Part shown: positions 53,371 to 63,287 of the stretch, in pieces | How the letters are laid out: every line of letters starts with the position of its first letter | How positions within the stretch are numbered: the stretch's first letter is position 1 | Assembly (NCBI RefSeq): GCF_023706045.1 | Contig: NZ_BQYL01000001.1 | Location: forward strand, 620,001 to 684,000 | DNA length: 64,000 nucleotides | DNA from: Kangiella sp. TOML190 | GTDB lineage: Bacteria; Pseudomonadota; Gammaproteobacteria; Enterobacterales; Kangiellaceae | Direction of reading: 5' to 3' | The notes under the pieces: generated by a model | Database searches by the model: none | What the model saw: only the letters and a program-made list of their open reading frames with translations | What the model was told of the DNA's origin: nothing | Made by a program: the position numbers and the translations under genes

Positions 53371-55308
53371 ATGAAGAATCTATTAATCGGACTTACTTTA
53401 ATCCTTATCGCAGCAGTATTTTTTTATTTCACCAAACCCAATCATGAGCCAGCGGTTGAAACCAATAGCAGTAGCAACAACCAACCGCTTCAAGCCAGCC
53501 AGCAGACTGAATCAGCTCTTGAGCCGGAGGAGCAACAAGCAGCAGCGGTAAGCTGTAACAGTCAAGAGCTTAACGAACAACTTAATCAGCTTAAAGAAGA
53601 GCGCAATGAGCAATTTTTAAGCTTTGTTGATAAAGGTGCCGACAAGGCTTTGTTAGAGCGTCTTGCGCGTGAAAGGCTACAAGATTACTCGTTGGTACAG
53701 CAACTCCAGCCTCCACAAGCAGCAGCAAACCATGAAAACCCTTTTTCCGATCTATTTAATTCCGAAGAAGGGCGGAAATTGTCAGAAGACTTGATGCTGG
53801 CTGCTATGGCCGGACAAGCGGATGAATACGCCGCTAAGTTTCGCCGTGGCGAGCTGTACCCTTTGGATCCGGACAAAGCAGAACATCGTGACTTATTATT
53901 ATCGACCTTTTCCATGGGCGGCGAGCAAGCAACCTTAACCATGATCGAGCAACTTTATCCTGAAAAGACCAGCCTTTCAGCCAACGTATTGCCCGCAATA
54001 TTTGCCACCATTAAAGATGAAACCACTTTGCGTAATATCATCAAACGAGTGGCTAATGTGAATTTACCCATCGAACAAAAGGTCGGTATCTTCGGCTCCC
54101 ATGGCAATGGCAATCGCCCGCTCGATTCAGCGCTACAAAACCAAAACTTCACCGCAGCACAAATTCTGCTCGATTTTGGCGCTAAACCGCGGCCCGAAGC
54201 CAACCGTGAAAGAGCCAGTCTTGATCTAATCTACCAAGCCGATGAAGCTCCACCTAAGCTATTAACCGATATGCTCAATCGCGGCTTTACCACTTCGGAC
54301 ACCCAACGCGCCGAGCGTTTGGCACAAGAGTTGGCGAGCAGCAATCCGCAACTATCAACCAAGTTCGAACTCATGGCACAACAACTGGCGCAAAAAGAGC
54401 AGCTGTATTTTGAACAGGCTCCGCCAGCGCTGCAAAACCTGATCACCGACTACCAGCAACAACAGCAACAGCTCAATCAAGAGTATATGGACTGTTTAGC
54501 CGAGGAAAACCAAGCAAAGCCAACCATTCCACCCTACCAACCTATCAATAAGGCTAAAATCGAGGCTGATATTGATCGGATGGTGTCACAAAAGGTCAAA
54601 TTTGAACAAATTATTGCCCAATTAGCAGCTTTTAATAAAGAAACGGTGCAGCATGCTTACCAATATTTGCGCCGTTTAAGGCTCAATAAAGTCAACCGTT
54701 TCAATAACTTCCAGAACTTACCGCCAGAACTTCGCCAGCTTATCCTGCTCTACAAAGACAAAAAATGGAATCAGATGGTAAAGCTGATGGAGACCACTAA
54801 GTTCCCGCCCGAATTAGAAATATCGCCCGCTACCATGCTGCCAGAAATGATCCAGCAAGAAGCACCTGAATCAGCGATTGCCGCTATGGTCAAAATTAGC
54901 GATAAGAACGACATTAAACTGATCCGGCAGGCTCAGTTTCAACCTAAATTGTTGGAGCGGATCGCGGGTTATGGTTTTAACCTAGATGCTAAGGACAATT
55001 CCAATAAAAACCTTTTTTATCAAGTGGTTACACGCGGACAAGTAGAGAAAGTCGATACCCTCTTAGGCTATGGCGTTTCCATGGTTTCAGATCCTTTTGG
55101 CTACGATCCGCTCGACGCACTACTGAGAAACCCCAATGCTAATGAAAAGATGCTGGCAAAATTGCAAGATATCGGTTTCCCCATAACAGCCCATCACCAA
55201 GATTACGCCCTCTACCTGAAGGAACATTATCCCAAGCGATACCAAAAGCTGATCGAGGCGATTCCGGATCTGGAAGTAACCGGCAAATGGCAGCCAAAAA
55301 GCCCATAG
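53371..55308 (+). CDS. Membrane-anchored ankyrin-like repeat protein
   Basis: 645 aa. A single N-terminal hydrophobic segment (MKNLLIGLTLILIAAVFFYF) is followed by a Gln/Ser-rich linker and a helical body. Weak ankyrin-like units are seen at about 250-300 (PLDSALQNQNFTAAQILLDFGA, LLTDMLNRGF) and 540-620 (YGFNLDAKDNSNKNLFYQVV, VEKVDTLLGYGVSMV, DPLDALLRNP). It is interposed between def and the LysM gene, which are normally nearly adjacent. Family not recognised beyond the repeats; probably periplasmic protein-protein interaction. Confidence 0.65.
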   Translation: MKNLLIGLTLILIAAVFFYFTKPNHEPAVETNSSSNNQPLQASQQTESALEPEEQQAAAVSCNSQELNEQLNQLKEERNEQFLSFVDKGADKALLERLARERLQDYSLVQQLQPPQAAANHENPFSDLFNSEEGRKLSEDLMLAAMAGQADEYAAKFRRGELYPLDPDKAEHRDLLLSTFSMGGEQATLTMIEQLYPEKTSLSANVLPAIFATIKDETTLRNIIKRVANVNLPIEQKVGIFGSHGNGNRPLDSALQNQNFTAAQILLDFGAKPRPEANRERASLDLIYQADEAPPKLLTDMLNRGFTTSDTQRAERLAQELASSNPQLSTKFELMAQQLAQKEQLYFEQAPPALQNLITDYQQQQQQLNQEYMDCLAEENQAKPTIPPYQPINKAKIEADIDRMVSQKVKFEQIIAQLAAFNKETVQHAYQYLRRLRLNKVNRFNNFQNLPPELRQLILLYKDKKWNQMVKLMETTKFPPELEISPATMLPEMIQQEAPESAIAAMVKISDKNDIKLIRQAQFQPKLLERIAGYGFNLDAKDNSNKNLFYQVVTRGQVEKVDTLLGYGVSMVSDPFGYDPLDALLRNPNANEKMLAKLQDIGFPITAHHQDYALYLKEHYPKRYQKLIEAIPDLEVTGKWQPKSP

Positions 55309-55503
55309 ACTGTGATTAAGTTGTAGTAATTTCGTAAGATTTGTTGATAAGATGATGATCCTTAACGACTTTATAACGATATTATTGGGCGAATAATCCT
55401 GTTATTAGCGTTTCCTTACAGTGTTTTTTTGGGGTATAGTAAGCGCTAGGAACTGTAAACTTCTGTTTTTTGGACAGGATGAACCAATTATAAAAGGAAA
55501 ACC

Positions 55504-56553
55504 ATGAAAAAATTATTAGTTTCCGTGGTTGCTTCAGCCACGCTTATTTTGGGGGCCATCGCTAATACAGCGACTGCGGCTGAACTTCGCGCTGATCATC
55601 CAGATACCTATGTCGTCAAAAAAGGGGATACGCTTTGGGATATTTCTGGCCGCTTTTTACAAAAGCCTTGGAAATGGCCTGAAATTTGGCACGTTAATCC
55701 AGAAATTGCTAACCCACACCTCATTTATCCTGGCGACATCCTAAAACTTGTCTACATCGACGGTAAACCTTATTTAGTTAAAGCCTCTGATGGCACCATC
55801 AAGTTGCGCCCGAAAGCGCGTGTCTTGTCAGAAGGCGATGCCATTACCACCATTCCGCTGGATTTGATTAAGCCCTATTTAACTGACGAATTGGTGATGG
55901 ACGAGTCAGCTTTTGCTAACACTCCTTATGTGGTGGCACACGACGAAGAACGCGCCATGTCAGGTGGTATGGACGATCGGATGTACGTGCGCGGCCTGAA
56001 CACTGAACGCGGTGCATCGTATGGCGTTTATCGTAAAGGTAAAGTCTACCAAAGCCCTGGCTCGGAAGAGATTTTAGGAGTTGAAGCTCGTTACCTTGCC
56101 AATGGCGTCATTAGCCGTGCTGGCGATCCGGCTTCTTTAGACATCAAAAAATCTAAACTCGAAGTGTTAAAAGGCGACTTAGTCTTACCGCGTAATGAAG
56201 ATCCACTGCCACCAGTCTATGCGCCGCGAGGCCCTGACTTCGACATCAACGCTAACATTATCTCGGTTTATGACGGCGTAACTCAGATTGGCCAATACAA
56301 TGTAGTGGTGTTGGATAAAGGTGCTCGCGATGGTATGCAAGAAGGACACGTGCTGTCGGTTTACAAAAAGGGCAAACTGATCCATGACAAAATTGCCGAA
56401 GAGCGCGGCGCTGAGAAAGTTAACGTAGTATTACCCGAAGAAAGAGCCGGTGAACTGATGGTTTTCCGTACTTTCGACAAGGTTAGCTTGGCGTTAATTA
56501 TGGGGGCAACCCGTCCTATCCACATATTGGACGTGGCTAAAAACCCTTATTAA
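55504..56553 (+). CDS. LysM peptidoglycan-binding protein
   Basis: 349 aa, AAAGGAAA 4 nt before the ATG. A signal peptide ends near ANTATAAE (residue about 27), then one LysM motif (YVVKKGDTLWDISGRFLQKPWKWPEIWHVNPEIANPHLIYPGDIL). The remaining 260 residues are the conserved C-terminal region of the LysM proteins that precede dprA in many gammaproteobacteria. It probably binds the cell wall. A terminator follows, so dprA has its own promoter or limited readthrough. Confidence 0.93.
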   Translation: MKKLLVSVVASATLILGAIANTATAAELRADHPDTYVVKKGDTLWDISGRFLQKPWKWPEIWHVNPEIANPHLIYPGDILKLVYIDGKPYLVKASDGTIKLRPKARVLSEGDAITTIPLDLIKPYLTDELVMDESAFANTPYVVAHDEERAMSGGMDDRMYVRGLNTERGASYGVYRKGKVYQSPGSEEILGVEARYLANGVISRAGDPASLDIKKSKLEVLKGDLVLPRNEDPLPPVYAPRGPDFDINANIISVYDGVTQIGQYNVVVLDKGARDGMQEGHVLSVYKKGKLIHDKIAEERGAEKVNVVLPEERAGELMVFRTFDKVSLALIMGATRPIHILDVAKNPY

Positions 56554-56614
56554 TGACTATCAAAGCTTGTAAGCTGATTTCAGAAAAAGCTTACAAAATA
56601 AAGAGTTAACAAAG

Positions 56615-56637
56615 CGGAGCCACAGGGCTCCGTTTTT
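56615..56637 (+). terminator. Rho-independent terminator after the LysM gene
   Basis: CGGAGCC-ACAG-GGCTCCG stem and five T, 62 bp after the LysM stop and 48 bp before dprA. Confidence 0.88.
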
Positions 56638-56684
56638 GTATAATGGCTCCATACTACTTCATACATTAGGCTTTAAACCAAAAT

Positions 56685-57782
56685 ATGTCGCACTCTTTGC
56701 CCGCTCTAAAGCATTGGTTAGCGCTTTCCCAGCTCAATATCAGCGGCAATAAATTGCTGCAATTTTTGCACCAACATGCTGATATAAAACGGCTATTCGG
56801 CATGAGCGATACCCAATTACAAAGCTATGGCTTTCGGGCAGGCCTTGCGAACAAGCTTGACGCCACTGATTGGCAAAAAGTTGAGCAGGATTTGCAATGG
56901 TTTGACCAAGACAATAAGCACCTAATACCCGTTGGTTCTAACGATTACCCTACGCTGTTAAAACAAACTCAAGGCGCTCCGGCACTACTTTTCTGTTATG
57001 GCAACAAATCCGTTTTAAACCAACATCAGATCGCCATTGTCGGCAGCCGAAACCCTAGTCCTCAGGGTAAAAATAACGCCGAACAATTCGCTCTATCTTT
57101 GGCTCAAGCAGGTGCAGTTATCACCAGTGGCTTGGCTTTGGGAATTGATGGCTACGCCCATCAAGCGGTAGTAAACGCCAACCTAGCCACCATTGCAGTG
57201 ACTGGCACTGGGCTAGATCGAGTCTACCCTGCTCGACATAAAGAGCTGGCAGAGCAAATTATCCAACAAGGCGCACTGGTCAGTGATTTTGCTCTTGGCA
57301 CTGGCGTTCGCGCGAGCAACTTTCCCTCCCGCAACCGCATTATTACTGGCATGAGTCTTGGCACTTTGGTGGTCGAAGCCGCCATTAAGAGCGGCTCTTT
57401 GATCAGCGCTCGACTGGCTGGCGAGCAAGGACGCGAAGTCTTTGCCATTCCAGGTTCGATCCATAATCCACTCGCTAAAGGTTGCCACCAACTAATAAAG
57501 CAAGGCGCAAAGCTGGTAGAAACCGCCGAAGAAATTATTGAAGAGTTGCAAGCGTTAGCGCTTTGGCAGCTTGAATCTCAAGAAACATCCTCCGCGCAGG
57601 CCAGTTTCGAGTTGGATAAAGATTATCAGCAACTGTTACAACAAATAGACTATGACACGACCAGCATCGAACAAATTTTAGACCGTTCAGGACTTGAAAT
57701 AGGGGTAGTCAGCCACATGTTATTGCTGTTAGAATTAAATAACCACATTGCTAATGTGGCTGGTGGCTACCAACGAAAATAA
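56685..57782 (+). CDS. dprA: DNA-processing protein DprA
   Basis: 365 aa. N-terminal SAM-like helices, then the Rossmann-like core with IAIVGSRNPSPQGKNNAE, ITSGLALGIDGYAHQAV, VTGTGLDRVYPARHKELAEQI and FPSRNRIITGMSLGTLVVEA, plus a C-terminal winged-helix remnant. DprA loads RecA on incoming single-stranded DNA in transformation and is widespread even in non-competent species. No other competence gene is in the window. Confidence 0.97.
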   Translation: MSHSLPALKHWLALSQLNISGNKLLQFLHQHADIKRLFGMSDTQLQSYGFRAGLANKLDATDWQKVEQDLQWFDQDNKHLIPVGSNDYPTLLKQTQGAPALLFCYGNKSVLNQHQIAIVGSRNPSPQGKNNAEQFALSLAQAGAVITSGLALGIDGYAHQAVVNANLATIAVTGTGLDRVYPARHKELAEQIIQQGALVSDFALGTGVRASNFPSRNRIITGMSLGTLVVEAAIKSGSLISARLAGEQGREVFAIPGSIHNPLAKGCHQLIKQGAKLVETAEEIIEELQALALWQLESQETSSAQASFELDKDYQQLLQQIDYDTTSIEQILDRSGLEIGVVSHMLLLLELNNHIANVAGGYQRK

Positions 57783-57875
57783 ATGACTTAAAACTCATCA
57801 TTTTCAGCCTACAGTCAGCTTCAGTGTGGTATATCTAGCTTAATATTGTTATTCCTAATAACCAAAGAGAGCTGA

Positions 57876-58355
57876 ATGAAAGAAGACGTACTCGACGTAC
57901 TACTTTATATCTTTGAAAACTTTCAAGACGAAGAAAGCAACCACATTTTCGCTAACGATAACCTAGTTGAAGCCCTTGAAGACGTTGGATTCTCTGACGG
58001 CGAGATCAAAGGTGCTATCGACTGGTTAGACGGACTAGTAATCGCTACTTCAGACACTTTCAAGCCAAACCGCGCGACCCAAGGCGCTCTTCGGGTATTT
58101 TCACCCAAAGAGCAACTGCATTTATCTACGCGGACTCAAGGTGCCATCATGTTCTTCGAACAAATAGGCGTTTTGGACATGCACGCGCGTGAAATGGTCA
58201 TTGACCGGATGTTAGCGCTTGGCCCACAAGAAGATGAAGAGATCGAACTTGATCGACTACGCTGGGTGGTGATGATGGTATTGTTTAATATGCCAGATCG
58301 TGATGCTGAATTTGCTTGGGTGGAAAACTTAGATATGGGACTCGCTGCTCACTAG
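57876..58355 (+). CDS. smg: Smg family protein (DUF494)
   Basis: 159 aa, all of E. coli Smg length, with MKEDVLDVLLYIFENFQDEE, LEDVGFSDGEIKGAIDWLDGL and RDAEFAWVENLDMG. Function unknown; it habitually follows dprA. topA often comes next but is absent here. A palindrome TATCCATGGATA at 58404-58415 lies downstream, with a second CCATGG at 58420, in a 99-bp gap. Confidence 0.95.
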   Translation: MKEDVLDVLLYIFENFQDEESNHIFANDNLVEALEDVGFSDGEIKGAIDWLDGLVIATSDTFKPNRATQGALRVFSPKEQLHLSTRTQGAIMFFEQIGVLDMHAREMVIDRMLALGPQEDEEIELDRLRWVVMMVLFNMPDRDAEFAWVENLDMGLAAH

Positions 58356-58454
58356 TTCAGCTAGTTTGAGTCTCAACATCGGCAATAAGCCGTAACAGTT
58401 TTATATCCATGGATAGCTTCCATGGAAACGCAACTTTCTACAAAAAAAGTAAAT

Positions 58455-59279
58455 TTACTTGACCTGGATAGAATCGTATAAGGGAGCATTTTCTATTAAT
58501 TCCGTTCCTTTAGCACGAGCCCAAGAAACGATAACATAACGATGACCTTGAGTCGTCAGCTCAGCTTTATGTAGGTAACGATGATCAGAGGGGAAGCAAA
58601 GTAACATTCCTTTTCTTGGTTTTAGCCGCATTTGGAAATTAGGAAAAGTTAGCTCCCCTCCATCGAAATCATCATTTAGATAAATGAGCAAACTGTAATC
58701 GCGATTGGCGCTTTTCACCCATTGTTTTTGGTGCTTATCCCAGTTTTCTGAATCCGCATGATAATCATAAAAGCCGCCTTTTGAATAAATAAGTGCTTGC
58801 GGCTTTTCAAAGCTTGAGATGTTTTTTTTATAATAATTAATAAATTCATCTTTAAAGAAATTATTAACGAGCGTTTCGAGGTCATCACTGAGCGAACCTA
58901 AACTTGAAATTTCATTGTTTCTAGTTTTAGATTCAATATTTCTTTCTACATCCTTAACATCTTGAATAGTTGCTTTGAATTTTTGTTCCGCGTTTATTTT
59001 ACTTATTAATTCGTCACAAAAAGCATCGCTCAAGAATGGCTGGATCATCAACACTCCTGGAGGTAAAGTTCCTTTGACTACTGTCAACCCAGGCTCTTGA
59101 TCACTACATACAGATTGCATAGATGGAGCCATCAAATTGCCCCGATAAATGCCTTCATCACTTAATAATGAGGTTTGACTAAATTCCTGCGACTTATCAG
59201 CATCCAAGCTACCATGGCAGTGCTTATATTTCTTCCCACTACCGCAAGGGCACTTTGAATTTCTTGAGATTGAGTTCAT
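58455..59279 (-). CDS. SEC-C motif / 2-oxoglutarate-Fe(II) oxygenase fusion
   Basis: 274 aa. An N-terminal SEC-C zinc motif (KCPCGSGKKYKHCHG, about residues 9-23) is joined to a prolyl-4-hydroxylase-type oxygenase domain at about 75-265. The iron ligands are seen in YDYHADSEN (HxD) and in the later LHKAELTTQGHRYVIVSWAR, the Arg of which would hold 2-oxoglutarate; LIYLNDDFDGGELTFP and PRKGMLLCFPSDHRYLH fit the jelly roll. It may hydroxylate a protein. SEC-C suggests binding to SecA, ribosome or another zinc-dependent partner. Substrate unknown. Confidence 0.85.
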   Translation of the reverse strand: MNSISRNSKCPCGSGKKYKHCHGSLDADKSQEFSQTSLLSDEGIYRGNLMAPSMQSVCSDQEPGLTVVKGTLPPGVLMIQPFLSDAFCDELISKINAEQKFKATIQDVKDVERNIESKTRNNEISSLGSLSDDLETLVNNFFKDEFINYYKKNISSFEKPQALIYSKGGFYDYHADSENWDKHQKQWVKSANRDYSLLIYLNDDFDGGELTFPNFQMRLKPRKGMLLCFPSDHRYLHKAELTTQGHRYVIVSWARAKGTELIENAPLYDSIQVK

Positions 59280-59400
59280 GGAATGTATTAATTTCTAAAC
59301 AATGACCTTTAATTATATCATCAATCAAACCAAAAATTTAACGCATTTAATTCACTCTTATTTGCTAGAATAGCAGAACAAGCTTCAATTAAACTGTATT

Positions 59401-60966
59401 TTGACAAACGCCTCTGTTAATAACTTTTTTATCGATAATCTACCTGCCGATACAGAAACGGAAAATTTCACACGGCAAGTTGCTAACGCTTGCTACTCTT
59501 TTTGCACGCCGGTCAAACCCAGCTCGCCTCAATTGTTGAGCCACTCTTGGGAAGTCGCAGAACTGGTAGGCATCGACACTAAGCATGGCGTCTCGCAAGA
59601 GTGGCAGGCCATTTTATCGGGTTCGAAACTTGCCGATGATTCTAAAACTTTTGCCATGCGTTATGCAGGACACCAGTTTGGCCATTGGGCGGGACAGTTG
59701 GGCGATGGCCGCGCCATTAACCTTGGTAACATAGTTCATAATGACCAATCGTTAGAGCTGCAACTTAAAGGCGCTGGACCTACCCCCTATTCCCGTGCTG
59801 GTGATGGTTTTGCGGTATTACGCTCTTCTATTCGAGAATATTTATGCAGCGAGGCGATGCATCACTTGAAGATCCCCACTACTCGCGCTTTGGCCTTAAT
59901 GACCACCGGCGACTGGGTTGATCGCGATATGTTTTACGATGGAAATGTGCAACCAGAAGCAGGTGCCATTGTCTGCCGTGTTGCGCCCTCTTTTATCCGC
60001 TTTGGCAATTTCCAAGTGCATGCAGCGTTTCAAGAATTGGAGATCCTTAAGCAGCTTGCAGATTTCACCATTGGTCATTATTTCCCGCAGTTAGTGGAAA
60101 AACATATTGATAAAGCAACCTATTTGGCCTGGTTTAAAATCGTCTGTGAGCTAACTGCCAAGATGATTGTCCACTGGCAGCGCGTTGGTTTTGTGCATGG
60201 CGTAATGAATACGGATAATATGTCGATCCATGGCCTCACCATTGATTATGGTCCTTACGGTTTTCTCGATAATTTTGATCCGAACTGGACGCCTAACACC
60301 ACGGATGCCCAAGGCAAACGTTACCGTTATGCCAACCAGCCTTATATTGCTCATTGGAATTTAGTCAAATTAGCGGAAGCGCTTTATCCCTTAATCGAAG
60401 ATGCTAAGCCTTTAGAGGCTATTTTGAATGAATTCCCTGTTTACTACGAACAACAGTCGCAACGCATGATGGCTAACAAATTGGGGCTTGATAAAGTCTT
60501 GGCCACTGATAAGGAACTGTTTGAAGACCTAGAAAAATTGTTAGCAGCTACTGAAACCGATATGACGATTTTTTACCGCGAGCTTGCTCAGTTCGACGGC
60601 CAGCTAACATCCATCAATAACTTATTCACTGATGCTTATTACCAAGAAACATTAACCGATGATTATATTCAAGCTCGTCACCAATGGTTTTTGGCTTATA
60701 GCGAGCGCCTACAGCAAAATACCATTAGTCATTCCGAAAAAACTGAGTTAATGAATCGCACTAACCCTAAATATATTTTGCGTAATTATTTAGTCCAAAT
60801 TGCTATTGATAAAGCCAATCAAGGTGACTATTCAGAAATAAATAAACTGCTTGAAATTATGCGTAAACCTTACAGCGAGCAGCCAGAGTTTGAGGACTAT
60901 TACCAAAAGCGCCCAGAATGGGCACGGAATAAAGCCGGCTGCTCAATGCTAAGTTGTAGTTCTTGA
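59401..60966 (+). CDS. selO: Protein adenylyltransferase SelO (YdiU)
   Basis: 521 aa from a TTG start at 59401; no ATG precedes the conserved region in this frame. The pseudokinase signatures AMRYAGHQFGHWAGQLGDGRAI, LQLKGAGPTPYSRAGDGFAVLRSSIREYLCSEAMHHLKIPTTRAL and HGVMNTDNMSIHGLTIDYGPYGFLD are intact. SelO transfers AMP to protein targets in redox stress. The C-terminus ends GCSMLSCSS, with two Cys in place of the selenocysteine motif of some eukaryotic forms. Confidence 0.96.
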   Translation: MTNASVNNFFIDNLPADTETENFTRQVANACYSFCTPVKPSSPQLLSHSWEVAELVGIDTKHGVSQEWQAILSGSKLADDSKTFAMRYAGHQFGHWAGQLGDGRAINLGNIVHNDQSLELQLKGAGPTPYSRAGDGFAVLRSSIREYLCSEAMHHLKIPTTRALALMTTGDWVDRDMFYDGNVQPEAGAIVCRVAPSFIRFGNFQVHAAFQELEILKQLADFTIGHYFPQLVEKHIDKATYLAWFKIVCELTAKMIVHWQRVGFVHGVMNTDNMSIHGLTIDYGPYGFLDNFDPNWTPNTTDAQGKRYRYANQPYIAHWNLVKLAEALYPLIEDAKPLEAILNEFPVYYEQQSQRMMANKLGLDKVLATDKELFEDLEKLLAATETDMTIFYRELAQFDGQLTSINNLFTDAYYQETLTDDYIQARHQWFLAYSERLQQNTISHSEKTELMNRTNPKYILRNYLVQIAIDKANQGDYSEINKLLEIMRKPYSEQPEFEDYYQKRPEWARNKAGCSMLSCSS

Positions 60967-61000
60967 GCTTCTAAAACTAAACCTTAATCTGAACTGGCCA

Positions 61001-62698
61001 CTAATCCTTGCTCATAATATTAGTTCTACCGCCTTGGGTTATGGCCAATTGATTTTTTTCTGCATCAAATTTGATGATTATTCCCGCCAAATCGAATTTA
61101 AACTCGCTATCCGAGACTGGGGTTAAAGGAAAAGCCGATTGCCCCGTTGCTTGGGCAAATAGATCGCCGTCTTTTAACATCACTTCAATGTCCAATGGGA
61201 AGTCATCTGCTTTGTATAGCCCTACATAAGAAGCTAATATTGATGCTTCAACTACAAGCTTCGGTGTTTTCGGTTTTGCTGATTTTTCGATAAAAATATC
61301 GGCACGACCGCCTTGTTTGATAACCAATTGTTGATTGGCAGGATCAAACTTCATTTCGATTGCCGCCGAAGCAAACTCAAAGGTGTCTTTTTCAATTGGG
61401 GTTAAAACAAAAGCATTTTGTCCTGTAGCTTGAGCAAATAGTTTATCGTCCTTGATCATGACGCTAATATCTAATGGATGGGTATCGCTAGTATAATCGC
61501 CTGCATAAACTTTCAACTCTTCAATACTAAGCTTTAGCGTTTTAAAGTCAGGAATCTCGACCTCTCTACCGAAGGCAGCTTTGATTAGTGCGCGATTAAT
61601 TTTTCCAACGTCGTAACTACTACCATTTGATAGGTAAGCAATCCCCAACTTTTCTTCAGGAAAATAAATCATATTCGACAAATAGTTTTCAATTTTACCG
61701 TTGTGCCAATAACCAATCAGTTTTCTATCACCTACCTGAACTTCTCGTTTAAAAATACCGTGGGCAAACCCGTCTTGCTCACTTAGCATGATATCTAAAG
61801 ACTCTCTCGAAATGAGATTGCCAGCAAATAGAGCGCTAAAAAACTTGTTTAAATCTTTTGTCGTAGAAACCAATGCTCCAGCAGCGTCAACAGAAGACAT
61901 ATCCCATTGCGGAATTGATTGCCAGCCTTGGTTTTGGACATAAGACAGCACCTCACCTTTTTCTGCTTCAGAGACTTCTTCTAAATAAGTCGCTTCTAAG
62001 CCTAAGGGTTTAGCAATTTTCTGGTCAATTAAATCTCCATAATCTTTGCCACTGATCATCTCTAAAATATAGCCCAGCAATAAATAATTACTGTTGCTAT
62101 ATTCTCCTTTCGAGCCAGGTTCAAAAATAGCATCAAACTGTTCGATTCGTTGTACCATTTGTTGCGGAGTCTGAGGCTTTTGAAAGTAACTGATGAATTC
62201 CGGACTATCGGTATAATTAAAAATTCCTGAGTGGTGATTCAGCAACATTTGAATGGTTATTTGTTCAGCCTTATCAATCTCTGGGAAAAATTTTGATAAC
62301 TTTGTTGCTAAATCCAGCTTGCCGCTTTCTATCATCTGCAAAACTAGCGTCGCGGTAAAAGTCTTCGAAATAGAGCCTATTTTATAACGATAATTATTGC
62401 TTGATTCGACTATCTTGTCGGCTTCTAGGATAAAAGCTTTTTCATAGTCCTGATCACCTTCGCGATAGATACCTATCGAACCTAATATCCGCTGCTTTTC
62501 TACTAGTGCATTAAAATACTCATCTAACTGCTGATAATGATTGCCATGATTTATTTTATCGGCTGTAGCTTCTTGCTGCTGATAAGTTTCCGTTATATTG
62601 GATTTTCCTTCGGAGCGCGTTGCTTTGTCATCACAACTAACAATACAAAGAAGGCTGAGTGGCACAAGGTATTTAATAAACATAGCTATTGATTTCAT
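61001..62698 (-). CDS. Lipoprotein serine hydrolase (beta-lactamase-like) with duplicated C-terminal domain
   Basis: 565 aa. Lipobox VSC (Cys22). The class-C/AmpH-like hydrolase domain spans about 55-390: SISK (Ser109-Lys112), YSNSNY and HNG in GYWHNGKIENY. The C-terminal part has two near-identical domains of about 80 residues (each DISVMIKDDKLFAQATGQNAF... and DIEVMLKDGDLFAQATGQSAF...). These resemble DUF3471-type domains appended to such hydrolases. Probably acts on peptides or esters at the envelope. No resistance function is implied. Confidence 0.88.
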   Translation of the reverse strand: MKSIAMFIKYLVPLSLLCIVSCDDKATRSEGKSNITETYQQQEATADKINHGNHYQQLDEYFNALVEKQRILGSIGIYREGDQDYEKAFILEADKIVESSNNYRYKIGSISKTFTATLVLQMIESGKLDLATKLSKFFPEIDKAEQITIQMLLNHHSGIFNYTDSPEFISYFQKPQTPQQMVQRIEQFDAIFEPGSKGEYSNSNYLLLGYILEMISGKDYGDLIDQKIAKPLGLEATYLEEVSEAEKGEVLSYVQNQGWQSIPQWDMSSVDAAGALVSTTKDLNKFFSALFAGNLISRESLDIMLSEQDGFAHGIFKREVQVGDRKLIGYWHNGKIENYLSNMIYFPEEKLGIAYLSNGSSYDVGKINRALIKAAFGREVEIPDFKTLKLSIEELKVYAGDYTSDTHPLDISVMIKDDKLFAQATGQNAFVLTPIEKDTFEFASAAIEMKFDPANQQLVIKQGGRADIFIEKSAKPKTPKLVVEASILASYVGLYKADDFPLDIEVMLKDGDLFAQATGQSAFPLTPVSDSEFKFDLAGIIIKFDAEKNQLAITQGGRTNIMSKD

Positions 62699-62966
62699 TC
62701 AAGATTAATAGGGACTGTTGCTAATCATAACGGATCCATTCTAGAAATATTCCCTATTTACTACGGAAAATTGTTTCAGAATAATTCTTTTCCAAGCGTT
62801 AAGGATTCATCTAATCAATAACAGATTAAATAAGATGGATACGATAGGAAGTCTGAAACGATAATGACAGCACAAGAGCTGCGCGCTATCTATACACTGC
62901 AATTACCGTTTATCTATTGAGTGTTAAGTGAGTGAATACCGAGCATTAATACAGTGATTGGCGCAA

Positions 62967-63287
62967 TCACGGCATCATTCTTTCGCCCAAATTACCCATT
63001 ACCCACAAGCTACCAAAGATCATCACAATCACCATAAAAGATGCTAAAAATAAGGCGATCCTGGCTTCGATAGGCACTCTATCGGTGGTGTAGTGAAGGA
63101 AAAACCTTAACTGCACCACTACTTGGATAATCGCCATAACGGTGATTACGGTGACCGTTGCAAAATAACCCACATCGTCTCCATGAGACGCTACGGTAAA
63201 AGGAATAACGGTTAAAATCACCGCCAAAATAAAGCCATAAATATAATCTGTTAAATGCGGTTTTCTTAGGTGTACTGGTTTCATCAT
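62967..63287 (-). CDS. cyoD: Cytochrome o ubiquinol oxidase subunit IV
   Basis: 106 aa from the ATG at 63287, which overlaps the cyoC stop as ATGA and has AGGA 5 nt upstream; a second ATG is at 63284. Three transmembrane segments, with HLTDYIYGFILAVILTVIPF and the family's VVQLRFFLHYTTD. It is an assembly/structural subunit of the bo3 oxidase. A GTGATTG-GCG-CAATCAC palindrome overlaps the stop (62954-62970). No cyoE follows in 62699-62966, where I see nothing else. Confidence 0.93.
   Translation of the reverse strand: MMKPVHLRKPHLTDYIYGFILAVILTVIPFTVASHGDDVGYFATVTVITVMAIIQVVVQLRFFLHYTTDRVPIEARIALFLASFMVIVMIFGSLWVMGNLGERMMP

Noticed and set aside
58404-58425. CCATGG palindromes after smg as a terminator
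   Set aside because: Perfect 12-bp palindrome and a second CCATGG, but low stability, and no T-run; left as a note.
62954-62970. Terminator after cyoD
   Set aside because: The GTGATTG/CAATCAC palindrome overlaps the stop but no T-run follows on the minus strand.
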